This document shows, in pieces, positions 25,101-40,100 of a DNA stretch of 64,000 nt. Position 1 is the stretch's first letter; the number at the start of each line of letters is the position of its first letter. The position numbers and the translations under genes are program-made. The stretch is from the NCBI RefSeq assembly GCF_028769735.1, contig NC_088175.1:5704001-5768000 (forward strand), read 5' to 3'. The notes under the pieces were generated by a model. It did no database searches, was not told the DNA's origin, and saw nothing but the letters and a program-made list of their open reading frames with translations. Source of the stretch: Zonotrichia leucophrys gambelii. Taxonomy: Eukaryota; Chordata; Aves; Passeriformes; Passerellidae.

Positions 25101-28100
25101 AAGAATTTAGATCTAGGTACTTAAAAGTAGACATCCCATGTTTAGACTAGCCAATATGACATGGGATAGAAATCACAGACCTTCACATGAAAAGTACAAA
25201 AACTTTGCGTTACTTTTTACAAAAATATGTTGGAAAAGAGGGACTTGTTAAGTGCCCTTCAAAAGTACATAAGAATATTAATACAGCCACATGTTGTGCC
25301 AGGAGAAGAGCATGCTATAAACACAGGCACAGTTCCACATTAGCAATGACATTCCATGAGGTTCTTGTCCTTCCAGGCTCCCACCTGCACACCATGGCAA
25401 CTCCCTAAAGGAGTTGCTGACAAACCTGTACATTGCTCCATGTTTTAGATCCACTCAGTAAATGTTTTATTAGCCTGTTGGAAAAAGGTCTAGCCACAAC
25501 CATTCATTTGCATTACTACAACACAAACACATCTGTTTCTCTAAGCCAACAAATTATTTCTAAGAACCACATTGAACTGGGATGAAAATCATCCATTCTT
25601 GCAAACAACCTTTTCTTGCACAAGGGAAACATAATAAAATAGTTGCAAAGGCAGTGGAGGTGCTTGGGACAATGACCAACTTCCTAGGCTGAATTTGCTG
25701 CATTGCCTAATAGAACATCCTGAGGGCTACCAATGCCCAGTACAAACCCTGAAAATCAGCTTCACCACAGGAAAAAAAAAAAAAAAAACAACTTGCAAAA
25801 ACCACATCACAAGCAGAGAACATGATCCAGAAGAGACATACAGGGTAAACAGGGACAGAGAAGGGACTTGCCTCATATACACACCATCCCTTCCCTCTAC
25901 ATGCCCAGTGGGGCAGGGAACCTCAGTAGGATGGGGGGCAGAACAGCAACTTCAGGTGCCTCCAGAGTTACAAAACCACATCAAGAGCAAAGGCTGCCAG
26001 GAAACCCTACATGCAGCATTTCCCTGTAGTTCAGCTAACTGCTCTCTGCTTCCTTAAAAAGTAAGTATTGCACATGCAGTGTTATATATTTTGTTTAAGG
26101 AGGACATGAAGGAAGGAGGAGGGAAAGGAGCTGAATTCTCTCAAGTCCAAGGCTGAATTAAGCTCCTGAATGCTAAGTACTACTGCATTAACTACCCTGC
26201 TTTCACTGTGCAAAGATCTACAGCTCCTCATTTGACTTCAGCATCTGATCCTTTAATACATACAGAGAAGAGATGAGGTCGTTCTCCTTTCCAGCATATT
26301 ATCCTTCTTATGCCTGATGTTAAGTAACGAAAACACACTTGCTCCCCAAAAAATCATTACAGCCTTTTCTCTCCTAACTAAGCAACAATATTAGCAAGGT
26401 CCCCACATATCAATATAATTTCCCTTCCAACAAGGCAATACACCACTGAGCCAAACAGTAGATTATGAGTGACTAGCCAACATGAAAGTAAGCTTTCAGG
26501 GAAAGATGCTTTTACTGTCACGGTAGGTTCTGTAACACCTCAGTGTTATATCTCATTGTTACAGTGGAGAAAGAGAAAAGAAAAAAAAGGCAATAAGGCA
26601 GTAAACTGACCGTGAGCACACAGCAGTAGTACTCCTAAACACTAAAAGAGCATCTGTGGGCGAAGGACAGACAAGGAGTACACCACCACGCTGTCATCTT
26701 GGCTTGTTTCCTGCCTGCTTACTGCCCCTCCTGCTCGTCATTTCTTGGCTAATTGTGAGCTCACTCGCTCTGATGCTGGCACCAGAGGAGTGACAGTCCC
26801 TTGAGCAATCCTTCCGATCGCTCTTTCTTTACCTTCCCCCTCCATATGAAGTAGGCAAGGAAGAGCACGGCACCAGCTGAGTCACAGGATCCCTGTCTCC
26901 CATACCAGTAAATCCTGGAATTGCCACAAGCTCAATGCTTCACATGCCACACCAGATAAAGAAGTGTCCTGTTCCATCCCTGCCTTCCCTCTGCACCTCC
27001 AGCAAGCACAGGGCAGCAGGCACGTGGAATTGTGCTCGCTGTGTTTCAGTGGCATTCATTCAGTCACACTCGGTGTGTAACCCAGCAATCTGCTCAGACA
27101 TCACAGGAGCCTGGGGCAGAGCCCTGCTTACACCACAGAGACAGCTTGCCAGCACAGCTCTGAGCTGCTTTCCAGAAGAGAACAGGCAAGAGCAGCAGAG
27201 CAATCCCAGCCCATTTCCCCCAGCATAAAAAACACCACCAAGCACTCTTCCTAGCAGCATAACTTTTTCCTGAACAGGGCAGGTAAGAGCATCCTCACCT
27301 CCCATCCAACTCAAATCCTTACACCAGAAAGATATTTCAACACAGACCAGGCCAAAAATACAATGAAACTTGAATAGAGACAGTTGTGTGACAGGAGATG
27401 CATTGCTCCTCTGAAGGCTCTTGTTGCTACTAGAAACCAGATGGGGGGAGGGACAGAGAAGAGAACCATAAAATGTATTTCTTCACCTACTTGGCTACAT
27501 TTCTTCTCTTACGTGCATTTTAGCTGTGTTGGGGTGAGCAGGATCCCTCTGTCCACCCCACACCCAAAACGGAGAGAGCATTGGACCAAAGAGCCCCTTC
27601 CTACGGCCAGTCATGCTCAGGAAAGCAGGAGTAGCACAAAAGGCAGGGATGCAAAGGGAACAGAGCCTCACATACACACTGTCACCAGCAAAGAGAGGCA
27701 CAGAGTGCTCAGATGCTACAAGACATCTCCCAGATAAGAGATAACTGAAGGACCCTGGGTGTAGCACTAAGACAGCCAAAGATGTAAGGGAAATGGAAGG
27801 GAGTGGCAAAGGAAGCACAGAAAGATGTTTCCTGCCCTCTAGAGAGGGGAGTTTGACCAAAATGGTGCCCTTAACTCCCTGAATTGTTTTCTTGTTCCCA
27901 GCCAGCTTTCTCATAAAGATTTGCCTTTTGCTAACTCACCTCCCTGCAAAAATTCCTCACCAGAGGCAAAAGAAAGAGGAACCTCTTGGCTGACATAGGG
28001 AAGGAGGAAAAAGAGCAAACAACTGCATTGCTGATTTTCAGTCCTACATCCCTGAACAGTGAATTGAGACGTAAAACATGAGTCTTTATTTCAGGAGGGC

Positions 28101-31100
28101 GGGAGAACTGTGAAAAGAGAAATGCCTGAAAAGAATGACTCCCCTTATCACCATTTGATCACATTTCAATCTCTGAGTGGGTCCTTGTGGAGAATTTCTC
28201 CCCCCACCCAAATTCCTTGTCAACGACCCGACAAGAATCACATTGTGTTCAGCAGAGGCAATGACTCCAAGGCAGGTTTGCAGCATGAGTGAGTGTGCTA
28301 AAGCCAATAGAAAGCAACAGGAATGCAGAGGTAGAGCTGTTGCTGCAACCTCAGTTCACCCCTATTACTAGGGTACTGCAGGAGCTCTGCACACTTTGCA
28401 TATTACGTGATGCAATACCCTGGCAGAAGAGGGTGAAATGAGGACAAAAGCAGCATCCTTTGCAGCCTCAGTAATGTGCTTCACAGGGTTTGATCAATGC
28501 TGGAACCTGCAAGGAATTCTGGATGTTGCCATACATCTTTCCCTCCCCTCCATCTCCCCTGAGAATAGGAAAAAAAAAATGAAAGAAAAAAAAAAAAAGA
28601 GATAGTCAAGACACAAAATAAATCTATACTATATAAAGAAAATAAAGACACGTAGACACGTGAAACTTTTCGAAATTCCAAAACACAATTATGACGGTAC
28701 GCAAACAACGGAGCAGTTTTCCCTCGCCGATGAAAGCGAGCAGCTGCATTGCCGCGCCGCTGCCCCGGCAATGGCACCCGTGGAACGCTCCTGCCACCTC
28801 GTGGTCCCAGCTCGGCACAGAACGCTGCCAAAAGCACAGCAGCCCTGAAGTTAGCTGCAACTGGCAACGGGGGAGGCAGGCGAAAATCCCGAACAAAATC
28901 ACTTAAATGAAACTAAACTCCACCTGATCTCACAGGTCGTTCTAACCTTAATTATTCTGAGCTTCTATTCAAAAGGTTCTTATGCCTTGGAAAAGCTATT
29001 TTCTCTTCTTGGTAAGATGTGATGTAACAGGCAGGAGAAGAGAGGGAGACAGAGCACAGAGGTGTTTTGTGTCCTGTGCTGACCCACCTGGGCAGGCACA
29101 CAGCCTCCTTGAACACCTTTTCTAGGAACAGAGAGTGCTAGTTACACAGACACAAAGGCTACTTAAAAACCTCTTCACACAACTAAAGGCACAAGAGGAT
29201 TTGGGCTTCAACTCCACTGCATCTGCAGCAGATGAGGATAAAGTCTGGATGCAACTGCAAGGCAAAGAAAAAGTTACCCCTTACCTGGAGAAGCTTACTT
29301 GGATAGGACCAAGAGAAAATCTGCTGCAGCAGGACATGGTAACTTGAGTCATGGGACTCCACAGAATCTATCAACCTCCCACCCACCCACCCCCTGTTGC
29401 TTAGATTTTACTTCTGTACCAAGGGTCACAGGGTACCAGTGCATTAGAAGTCTCCTAGGGCAGCAGGACGAGACTAAGCACTCCTATCTTCCATCCACCT
29501 CCTTCCACTTGTGAGCACAGGCCTGGAATGCCAGGGACCCACACTGGCACACTGTGCCACCCAAAAGCTCTTTCCCAGCACATCGGTTTCCTCCCCAAGC
29601 ATGCAGTTAAAGGCATACAAGCACTGAGTGGTGGCTGGCAGTATGGAGATGCTCTGATCTCCCAGAGGAGCAGTCCTGGACTGTCCTGTCACCAGCCCTA
29701 CCCACACAGGCTGCTCCTTTGTCCTGTGCCAGCTCTGCAGCCACTCAAGGCACTGACCACCACCAAAGCTGAAAGCTACTCATAGAAGTTTTATATGGCT
29801 GTGTACCATATAAAAATCTCTTTTATTGGGAGGTTGCACAAGCCTGAGAAATTATGAGCCCTCCTAGTTTCAGCAAGGAATGAGACTGACTCAAGCCAAA
29901 AGTGAGACTCATTCCTTGCCCCAGCACAGTACAGTGGCAGGGATAATCAGGCAGGTAGGAACAGGTCTACATAAACTTGCACTGGTGAGGAAAAATCTGT
30001 TCACAGAACCACACCTGGAGCATAGAAACTGCAGCCTGAGAGAGAGTAAATCAAGGAATAAAACAGAGTGCCCCACTGGTGAGAGATTTATCCCTTTAAA
30101 AACCCTAATACCTACCAAGAGTTTTCTTTGTCACACAAAGGCCATCGGTCCCCAAGCAGTGCACACTAATAAACTAAAAAGAAATACTGTATTTCCTACC
30201 TCCTTTTTTATTATTTTTAATACTGCTCTTTGCATGGCCTGCACCTAAGGACAAGTTCAAAGCTGAAACATCAGTGATAGTTAAAGACACCACTCATCTG
30301 CCTTTAGATTTTGCTACACCAGCTAGAAAGCTGTACTACAGACACTGTACTGACTAATTAGCACCATTTTTGTGGCTTGCCAAAACTATTTAAACTCTTT
30401 ACCAAGGAAGGCCTTTTGTTAGTACACACGTAACTTTTAAAGCCTTTACCAACGGATGTTCCTTCCTGAAGCTGCACCCTCTGCTGACACCATCACACCA
30501 TGAAAAGTCTCTAAAGACAGCATGCACACAGGGCAGTGTGTTAATGAGGACTGCCAGAAGGGAAGCCAGATGGGTGATGCTCTCTGCTGCTGCTCTCTCC
30601 TTCAGAAGGGCCACGTGGATCCCATGGTAAGGACATGCACAGAGGATCCTCTGGGAAAAAAGACTGCTCCTTACACATCCATCACGTTCAACTTACAGTC
30701 AGAACTTTGCTCTGCCATAGCAAATGAGTTAGCTTTAGCATAGTTTGCCATAGCAAATCAACATCACTTTACTGGAGGGATGACACAGGTTTAAGTATCT
30801 ACAGAGCCCTGGGTACCATGAACCCAGATGTGCTACAGAAAAGGATGAGAGAGATCTGACAAGGCAGTAACAAAGAGGAAATATTGTCTTCAGGATCTAG
30901 CACAGAACAGGAAGAGCTAAAGGAGATAACCATGAGACCTAAACTGTGACCATACAAAACCTGAACATGGCTATCATTTAGCACTGCAAGCCTGATCCTA
31001 AATCAGACACAGACACTGGACTGTATTAAATGTAATTATCAGAGCAATTGGTATTGGGTTTAAAGCCCATGTGAAAAACAGAACACATTAGCTTCTGGCA

Positions 31101-34100
31101 GGGAGCAAACATTCATTCCCATGTACGACAAGTCACAGACAGGATAAATGCATACAGAAAACACTGAAACAACAAAGTGAGTTTATGGCAGAATAGCTCT
31201 TTGCATTATTCAGTACAGTGCTCTCAGTTCAGTCCGAGAAGCTCTAAAGCCAGATTTATTCTGCTGTCAAACTTTGGCTTGAGTTCACTCCACTGGGAGG
31301 TCACAGCCTAGGATTATACACTTCAACTACAGGCAGCAACACACCCAAGCAACTCAAGTAGCAACTTGAACATTATCAATACAGTTGTGGCAAGAGGTAG
31401 ATTGTTAAATCAAATATAATCATTGTTCAGTGCAGGGGATTCTAACTTGGGTTAGAAGAAACTCCTTTGCACAGATTTTTGCATAGAAATTATCATGTTC
31501 ACTCCTTGAGAATGCCTGATCCAGTGAATGCTTTCCAAAAGCCGTATTTGCCAATTTGAAAATAAACAAACACCCCAACAAACACCACCACCAACACACC
31601 AATCTGATACACACTAATGACACAATCAGTATGGGAGGCCACAGAGTCAGGTTACTAGCAATCCCATACAAGGTTTCAGTACCCTGCCTAGGAACATTCT
31701 CAGCTCTTCACACACGTCATGCTTTATACATTGAAATTCTTGGTCTGCAAAACAGTCAGCAGGAATACTATAAAGCTTCATTAAGTAACCTGCTGCCAAC
31801 CAGCTTCAGAAGCCACCAAGGAATATCCAGACTGAAAACACTCTTAAAGAGGGTGAAACCTTCCACAAGGTCAATTTTCCAACCTCAAAGAGATTTTGAA
31901 AGCTCCTAAAAACCAGAACTATTATATTCTCTGCTGTTGGAGGAATGCAGACTAATGAAAGCCCTGTATCAGAGCCAGGCTTCCTAAAGAGCATGTGTAA
32001 CTCCACTTCCCCACAACACAGGGTCTTTGTGCAGCATGAGGGAACATGCACAAGGGGCATGCAGGAGCAGAATAGCCATCAGGTTAAATTACAGCTCATT
32101 ATTATTGTTACTGATAATAAGGCCTGTGACAAGGAAGGAGAAGCCACGCTGACTCCCTTTATATTGGACACAAAAGCAAAAGAAATTATCAATTTGTCCC
32201 ATGGCTACCTCCTTGAGGGATGCCACTTGGGCAGAAAGGAAGCATCAGGCAAGCCAGCAGTCAGCAAGAGGAAGGAGACAAGTCTGAGTCACACAGTTGC
32301 TGCCCTCAGCAGATGTGCATCATCCCAGCACAGACAGGTCAGCCTTTGGAAGACACTAACATTCAGTGCATCCCTTCTTGCACTTATCTGCTTCCTATAG
32401 ACTTAGAAGCAGAAGAGGTGCAAAGCTGTGTCTGACCTCTCTAAGGAGTCCATGCAGAAAGAGAGCAAAGTCCCACAGCCAGATTTTGAATGACATAATC
32501 CTTACAGTAGCCTCTAAACCAAAGCAGTAGTGTTATGCTGAGGGATATTAAGGCAATAAAATACTGCCAAATTAAGTTGTTTTAGAAAATTGAGTTACAG
32601 ATTCATAGAGCACATGCTGAAACTTGGATTACATGCAGGATCTCAGCCCTCAAGGCTGACCCTAAGACACTCTATGATAAATCAATGTTACTAAAGGGAC
32701 CCTGGAATATCAGCGGTGGGTAACCACGGTTTTAGTCAGGAGTTAGAAACCCAGTCCTTATTGAGAAGTTAATATGTATTTATACTACCATTAATGCTTG
32801 CAGTGCTAGAAAATTCACTACAACCCGACCACAATTTGAACCTGCACAAGAAGCCCATGAACACGGAAGTAACTTAAGGTAAAGTGCAAAAGTAAGAGTA
32901 CAGGAAAATTAAGTAGTAGGAGTGGTTCCTAATTAGAGCAAATGATGCCACAGCAAACACATAACGATGAGGGAAGCTCTGGCACATGTCCTGGAGAAAG
33001 CTAAGCTGCTTTGCCTCCTGCACCAGCAGGTCTGTAAAGGTCACACTTGGCAGCACATGAACTCATCACAGCAAGCTGTTAGGGCTATGACCTCCTCAAG
33101 CATTCCTCCATGAAGACATCTCCCACAAGAGCTCCTCCCTGCCTGTGCACAGCTTCCATCACATACCTATAAGCACGGACTTGCTGACTAACTTTGCTCT
33201 AAGAAAAAAAATTTTAAAAAAATAACATAGAAAGTTACCCTCAGTTTTCTGACCCTTCCTAATTTTTGCTCACAGCTACCATAAGAGACCAGACAAAACA
33301 ACCCAGTCCTCTGCAATGCCCCAAGCCTGCCATTCCCAGCAGGACTGGGGCACATTCAGACGGTCCCAGGGCAGGGCCAGGCAGGGTGAAGCAGCTGCAG
33401 CTCCTCCTTCTCGTCATACTGGTCCTACAACTCACACAGCGCCCATCAGGCTGGCTAAGGCTGCTCCCAAACGAATTTCAGATCAAGGCTCACTGCCAGC
33501 TAACTCTGAACACAGCCATCATCACTCCATTACATCCACGCCATCCTGTCTCTAAACTTCTCTCAGGAAAAGCTTCCTCGGAGCCCAGCACCGGCTCGAT
33601 CCCGCAGCAGCAGCATTTCAAAGTGGGTCAGCCTGACACGATCAGAGCAGGCCTGGATCACACTGCAGGGAAAAGGAGGCACTAACAGGTGGCAGGAGAG
33701 AACAAAGCACATGAAGAAACTGGTGACTGCCTCCCCCTCCCAGCACAGCAGCAACAATTCCTCCAGGAAAACACAGCTACCTTAGATAAGACATCCTTTT
33801 CTTGGATAGTCTCCAACATATTCTCTTCTTCAGGCTTTTTGTTTGTGGGCTTTAGGGGGAAAAAAAAACCAAACCAAAACAAAAAACAATCCACTGTACC
33901 TTTGTTACAATCCATCCAAGTAAGCATCCTAGTTCTCTCAAACTAAATTGCTTTCCTGACTCCACTACTGTGAAAGGGTTAAACATTCATCTTAATTGAA
34001 ATATGCATTCAGGATGCAGATACATCAACCTGCAGCAATAATGATGAAAGGACTGCTCTGAGATTTCCACACAGAGCTGCAACAGCAGCTAGCACAGCAG

Positions 34101-37100
34101 ATGACAAACAAAGGGGAAACTGCAGCTAAGTTTGAGGCAACTCAGCCGTTTCACGGATACACCCACAGCCTTTCAATGCTGGTTATCATCTTTTTGCTAT
34201 TCATAATATGCTACTATAAGCATCAAAAGTTGCCTTAGTTAAAACTAAAAATTGCATTCCTTCACCTTTGTCTTTCGAGCATTTTCTGAAGTGCAGTGAC
34301 TGCAGCTGCTGGGAAGAGTGGTCATGACATTTATATTATTTCTATTCTATTTCTATTTTATATTATTCATTTTTATTATTTCTACAGCTAAATTCAAGCA
34401 GAACCTTAAATTAAACACTAATTCTTTCATTTCTGAATTCATGGAAATGCATTCTTCAGCTACTGTATTTACATCCAAGCTTCACAGCTGCCAGGTTCGC
34501 TGCATGATATGAAATTTGGATTAGGGATAAACATAAACCCAATTCTGCTTCTACATTAATCCTTTTTGCTGCCACTGGGACAGACAACAAACTGATACTT
34601 CTAGGTAAGGAGCACAAATAAACAGCACAAACCTAAGCTTGGATTTTTTTGCCATCTTTACTTGAGCAACAAAAGGTCAGCATGTACCTTCAGGAGACAA
34701 CCACAGCTCCTGAAGTCCACCCCTTAGAGACCTAGCAGCTCTTTTTTCAGTACTCATACACACTACTACCAAAAAACAAGGAAACCAACACCTCAACAAG
34801 TAAAAGCTTGGACACAAACAAGCAGAAAAATCCCAAAACAGAAGCACAATACACATACATCTTCCTCCACAACCTCCCACAGCCCTCAGCCAACTGCAAA
34901 AAAAACCCCAACTGTAGCCTCAGCTGAGAGTTCAACACTTTTTTCTCTCTGGTTGCACAGCCCAAGCAGCTCCTACTCTCCCATCCCTGGCCAAGGTAGC
35001 TGCACTTTCACTGAGCATCAACACAACCTTTTGTGGAGTCACAAACCAGGTCACGACAGAGGACAGAGAGGAGAGTGGATTCAAAATAAAACAACAATTT
35101 CAACTGTTTCAAGGACTTTGATTAGGGAATGATGGAGAGGAGGGATTTAAGAACAGCTTTTCTGATACAAGACATATATCCTCTGCCTCACTGCTGCTGC
35201 CTGAGGAAGGGTGCCTGTGTGCTGGGGAGGACGTGGCTCTCAAATATCCCTGAAGCAATATTCCCTTCCATTTTAAATACATCCTGTAAATAGGGGCATT
35301 ATTTTCTAAAAGGGAGATTTTAAGATCAGCACTTTCCCCAGTCTACACTCTCCCATTTGTGGTTTTCTGTTCGTGTTTATTTATTGCACTCTACACCCCA
35401 TGCAAAATGAGAGCTAATGACGATGTGACAGAGTCACATGTTCACAGAACTCACAGGGCAAAATAAGTAAGCCAAGGGGAAAGGCTATGTCCAAACATTA
35501 GCTCTTCCTAAAACAGCTATGGCCAGACACACACTGAAAACAGAGAGCAGCTACACAAATCATGACCAGACACATGCAATAAACCTTAGAATACATTTTC
35601 ATGTTCTTTATTCTGATAAGTCTTTTTAAATCAGAGAATAGACAAAACAGAGTCCCAGGCTTGCTCAACCATCTCTTTGGAAGAAAAACTAGTTATCCAG
35701 AGCCCATTTTATGCAAAGAATAACCCTTGAACTAAAGCAAGAGACAGACTCTGGCCACTTAAACCTGCAACCTGTCCTCAGAAATTCTGGCATTCACCAT
35801 CACAACAGAGAGGAGCCAAAATTCACTTGCACCCTAAGAAGGCTGCTGACACACTAAGGACCAGGGCACACTTAAAAATGTTGTTGGGACATGGGCTTTT
35901 CAAATCCTGAATGCCAACTTGTAACTTCTTAGGGTGGAGCACCACACACTCCCAAACAGTTACCCAGCCTGTGGCACAGCTAACTAAACCTTGCCCATCC
36001 AAACACCACAGGGTTAATATCTTTAGTAACCATAGCAACCAGCACTTCTTCCTCCATCAGAGCCTCAGCTGGCACATTACTGCCTTCCCAGCATCAGGTT
36101 TTGCAGCACATTTAGGGACTGCTCCCTTTCCCCCCAGCCACAGGGTGTGGCCAGGGGGGAAAGGGAGGACATCAGAGCACTGAGCTGTTTCACCTAATTC
36201 TGGCATTTCTCTGTCCCCGTGTCCCCTGGTGGTTCTATTTCCCCCTCACAGAGGGAAGGGGGATGTGTGAATTCCCCCAATGTGCATCAAGGCAGGCGTA
36301 ATGTAAAGCAGGGAGCCAGCTGCAGCCTCAAAAGAGGAGATGCCACAGGATAACACAGGAAGGGACTGGTGAATGCTGAAGTTGGCAATGCCAATCAGCC
36401 ATCAGGTTAAATAGAAGCAGCACTGCAAGACCAGAAGATCCAGCTGCCATCCATGATCCAGTGTCCCACAGGTACTAGGAACAGTGCTTGCCTGCTCATG
36501 ACACCCCATAAACTGTAAATCCACTGGAGATATCCACCAAGATATCAGTGAGAAAACAAAACTCCCATCTAGCAGCACATGTATTCTGTCAAGAAGAGAG
36601 ACAAAAAATTAGTTTCAAAGCAGAGCTTATCACTAGCAAAACAATACATCTTCTTTTCTTGTGTGCACCTCTGAACTGCAGATGCATAAAAACAATAATC
36701 ACATCCTAGCCTCTCTCCTGGTTTCCATGCCTCACTCCTGGGCAGCTGCTGCATGCCAACACTTGCTCACTTCTAAACCAACCCAAAGTCATTTATTTGG
36801 TTCCACTCACTGGTGTGCTTGGCACAGAGAGAGACACTGCTGTTTTATTAATAGCTTCATGCTGGCCCAGCTCGATCCTGTGCAGGGTTTCCACAGCATC
36901 ATTACAATGCATTTTTCACTATCTCCCCTCCTCCTTCACCACGTGCCACTCCAAGAGAGCAGATGCCTGTCTTCCACCTAGCTGTTCCTGCTCCTCAATG
37001 TCACCTTGCTCAAGGCATCATTCTTCCTCCTGTGTCCTTCCCCACCCTCTGTGACAGAGCCCCAGCACAGCCAGAACAGCTGCCTTCCATGGCACCAAGG

Positions 37101-40100
37101 CCACAGAGCCTCTTGGGAGTCTCACTTGGACAGCAAGCTCTTTGTGAGAGGTGTGACCCAGCCACAGCACAGGGTATTTGGAGCAGAACTAGAAGGGGAG
37201 CAGTTATTTTAAGTCCAAATGTTCAGTTCCTGCGTAGTGACATTTCTTTCTTTCATCTTCAAAAGAGAAAGGACAAACTTCTAGTTTTGGGCTACCTTTG
37301 TGACTACTATGGTGGCACTGCTATGCAAGTGACCCCTCAAAGGCACAAGTCTGGCAGCAGATATGGACCATGTTGGCAGCATTCAACTTTGGTACTAATA
37401 TGGGCAAGGCAGTAAGTGGTTTGTACCCAGGATTAATGGTTAGCAAGGCAGAGGATTAAAAAAAAAAATCAGCAATATACCAACACATACTTTTGCTTTC
37501 ATGTTCTCTTAATATATCCATCATTTCATGACATCCAGGCAAAAGGTTTCTCCAGTGTAATTAAAACATTTCTCCAGCACACAGGGTGCATGGGACCCCA
37601 ACAAGCTTTTAACTAACTGTGAGAGCCTGGAGCATCAGGTGTGCAGATACCCACCAGGTCTTGGCTCACACACTGGTCTTGCTGGGATTCATTTCAGCAG
37701 CTTACAGGAGACCCTCCCACAACCTCCAACAGTTTAGCCAGCCCACTGCCAAACCCATCAGGTGCACTGCTCTGAGCACTGTCACAGATCTGCTCAGTGT
37801 TTTTTAGCACAGATTCCCCTTTAACAAGGGTGGGTTGCACAAGTTCCACTGATTGCACAGAACTCTCCTGCTCCCAAGAGCTACAGCTCACTCTGAGAAA
37901 CAGCTGATTGTGCTGCTTCCACCTTCTTGCAGAACCTCAGCCACAGGAACAGAGAAGAGCTCTGTGATTCTCAGGCACAGGATGGATTCAAGGCTTTGGA
38001 GTACAAACAAAAGAAACCACAGGTACCAATGGGTGCTGATTGGAAGGATTTGTTCACCCACACTTCAGCCTGAGAAGCAGCATTGAAATGGATGTGTTAG
38101 CTGGGACTCACCAATGTACAGCCCAAGGGGCTACACCAACCTCCTGGAGACCACAGGAGAACTCCTTCCACTTGCAATTTCACATTGCCAATGAATGATC
38201 TCCCCCACCAAAGATAATACATCACAAAAATCCATGGTTTAAAAAGGCATCAAGAAATACAAGAATTCATCACTTCCCTGGATAACTTCTGTCGGATCTC
38301 AAGATCTCAGTCCTGAGATGCTGAGCCTCCGAGACCAGCTTAGGGGTCTCGGGACTCCTGGAATGTTGCCAGAAGTGTCTGGTAGCTGGACTTTGGCCCT
38401 GCACAGGAGACGACAGGGATGAGGGCTTCACTGGGTGAATGGTGAAGGGATTAGTTAATTAGAGGGTGAGACACAAGGTTTAGGATTTATGTACAGGGGG
38501 GTTTAGAGGAGTAAGATGGAGGAATTGGGGTGTGTCCTGTCCTCCTCCTTCTTCCTCCTCTCCTCCATCTTCTTTGGCCACGGTGGCACCTTTCTATTGG
38601 TTATTACTAAGAGTACACCGAGTTATAACAATAGATGGTATTGGGGAAAAATGATAAATATTGTATACGTAGCAAAGGGTATAAAGATAGGTGCCTGCCC
38701 CGGAGGGAGAGACAGAGTGTGCCCATGGCTGACTGCTGAGCAGATCTCTGGTGGCTGAAAGAACATCTTTTAGATAAACAATTAATAAACATAAAACCAG
38801 AAAGAAGAACTGAAGCCTCTTCTCGCCCTTCGATACGCGGGGCTGCCCCAAGGTCACCCAGGGCCTTCCCAGGCCCCTCAAACAGCCGAAATAAACCGGA
38901 GAAACTTCCAGTAGTCAATCTCCAAAAAAAACCTCCACACACTTGGACATTTCATTTCAGTCTGTGTGGGCTTATTTTGCAGCCATCTATTTGTATTATG
39001 TGTGTCTCTTATTATGTCAAAATTTCTCTTTGAGAGAATAATTGACAATAGTCCCCTTTCAATCTCTTTTCAGTAAGCTAAACAGATGGAGTTTGCTTCA
39101 GCTTCTGTTTCCAAATTGTTCCAGCAGCTCCTGTCTCCACCCTTTTCTCAGTTTTTAAACAGTAAAGGCAAGGATCATTCCCCTGAATGCTGCTGGGTGG
39201 AGAGGCAGCTAACTGTTCAGTGACTACCTCACTCATCACACCCACACCATCTTCTGGGTCAAGCAGGACACTGGGAAGCTTTGCTGAATTACCTGCCCAC
39301 TGTTTCCCCAAGATTGCTCTCTAAGCCATTTCCTTCCAAACCCCAGGCTGGATGTAGAAAGCCAGAGATTTCAGTACTGAGATTCACAACCCTGCAGTTG
39401 GTCATTAAGAGCCCACTGCTTTGGCAGCAGGCCAAGTGAGGAAAAGACCCAAAGCACTCCACAAGACTGTCAGTAGCATTAATTTTATTTACCATCCTGT
39501 CAGTCTACAGGCTCATCCACAATTCCATATCAATTCCCACATCACTGATGGAAATGCTGATCATCATCAGTCCTCTCACACATCCCCCTGGATGACATTT
39601 AATTCGGATTCACTATAACGATGCCAAGACTTGTCAGTGAACTTGAGGGATACTGGAGAGACCTCCTGGCTCCTGATGTTATTTCACCATAAACCAAAAA
39701 GCAGATTAGAGAACTCTGCTTGTGATACATTTAGTAAGTGCTCTACAGCCACTGCAGAGTACTGGTGTTTTGGAGGAAGTTCCCATCCTTTGCAAGGAAG
39801 GGAATCAGGCTCTCATGCAATCAGTGCCTAACAGCTCTCTTGAATACATTAGACCAATAAACTTATTTCTACCAATCAATCCATTTTTAGTTTCAAAAAA
39901 ACAAAAGCTCCTACCTTCAGCAGCATTTGTTTTTCACAGCTCATTTTTAACAAGTGCCAGATAGAGACAGGAATACCTGATTCCTTTCAAAAGGATCAGC
40001 TCAGATTGACACAAAACAAAGCTATGACCAACCAGCCCCCACCCTGTTCTCTCATTCCCTGCACAGCTGCCCTCTTCCCATCTGCCACCCCAAGGTCCCC

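Noticed and set aside
28481..28902. Open frames across the CpG cluster in intron 3
   Set aside because: They run through the A-rich tract and end without splice signals; no family resemblance.
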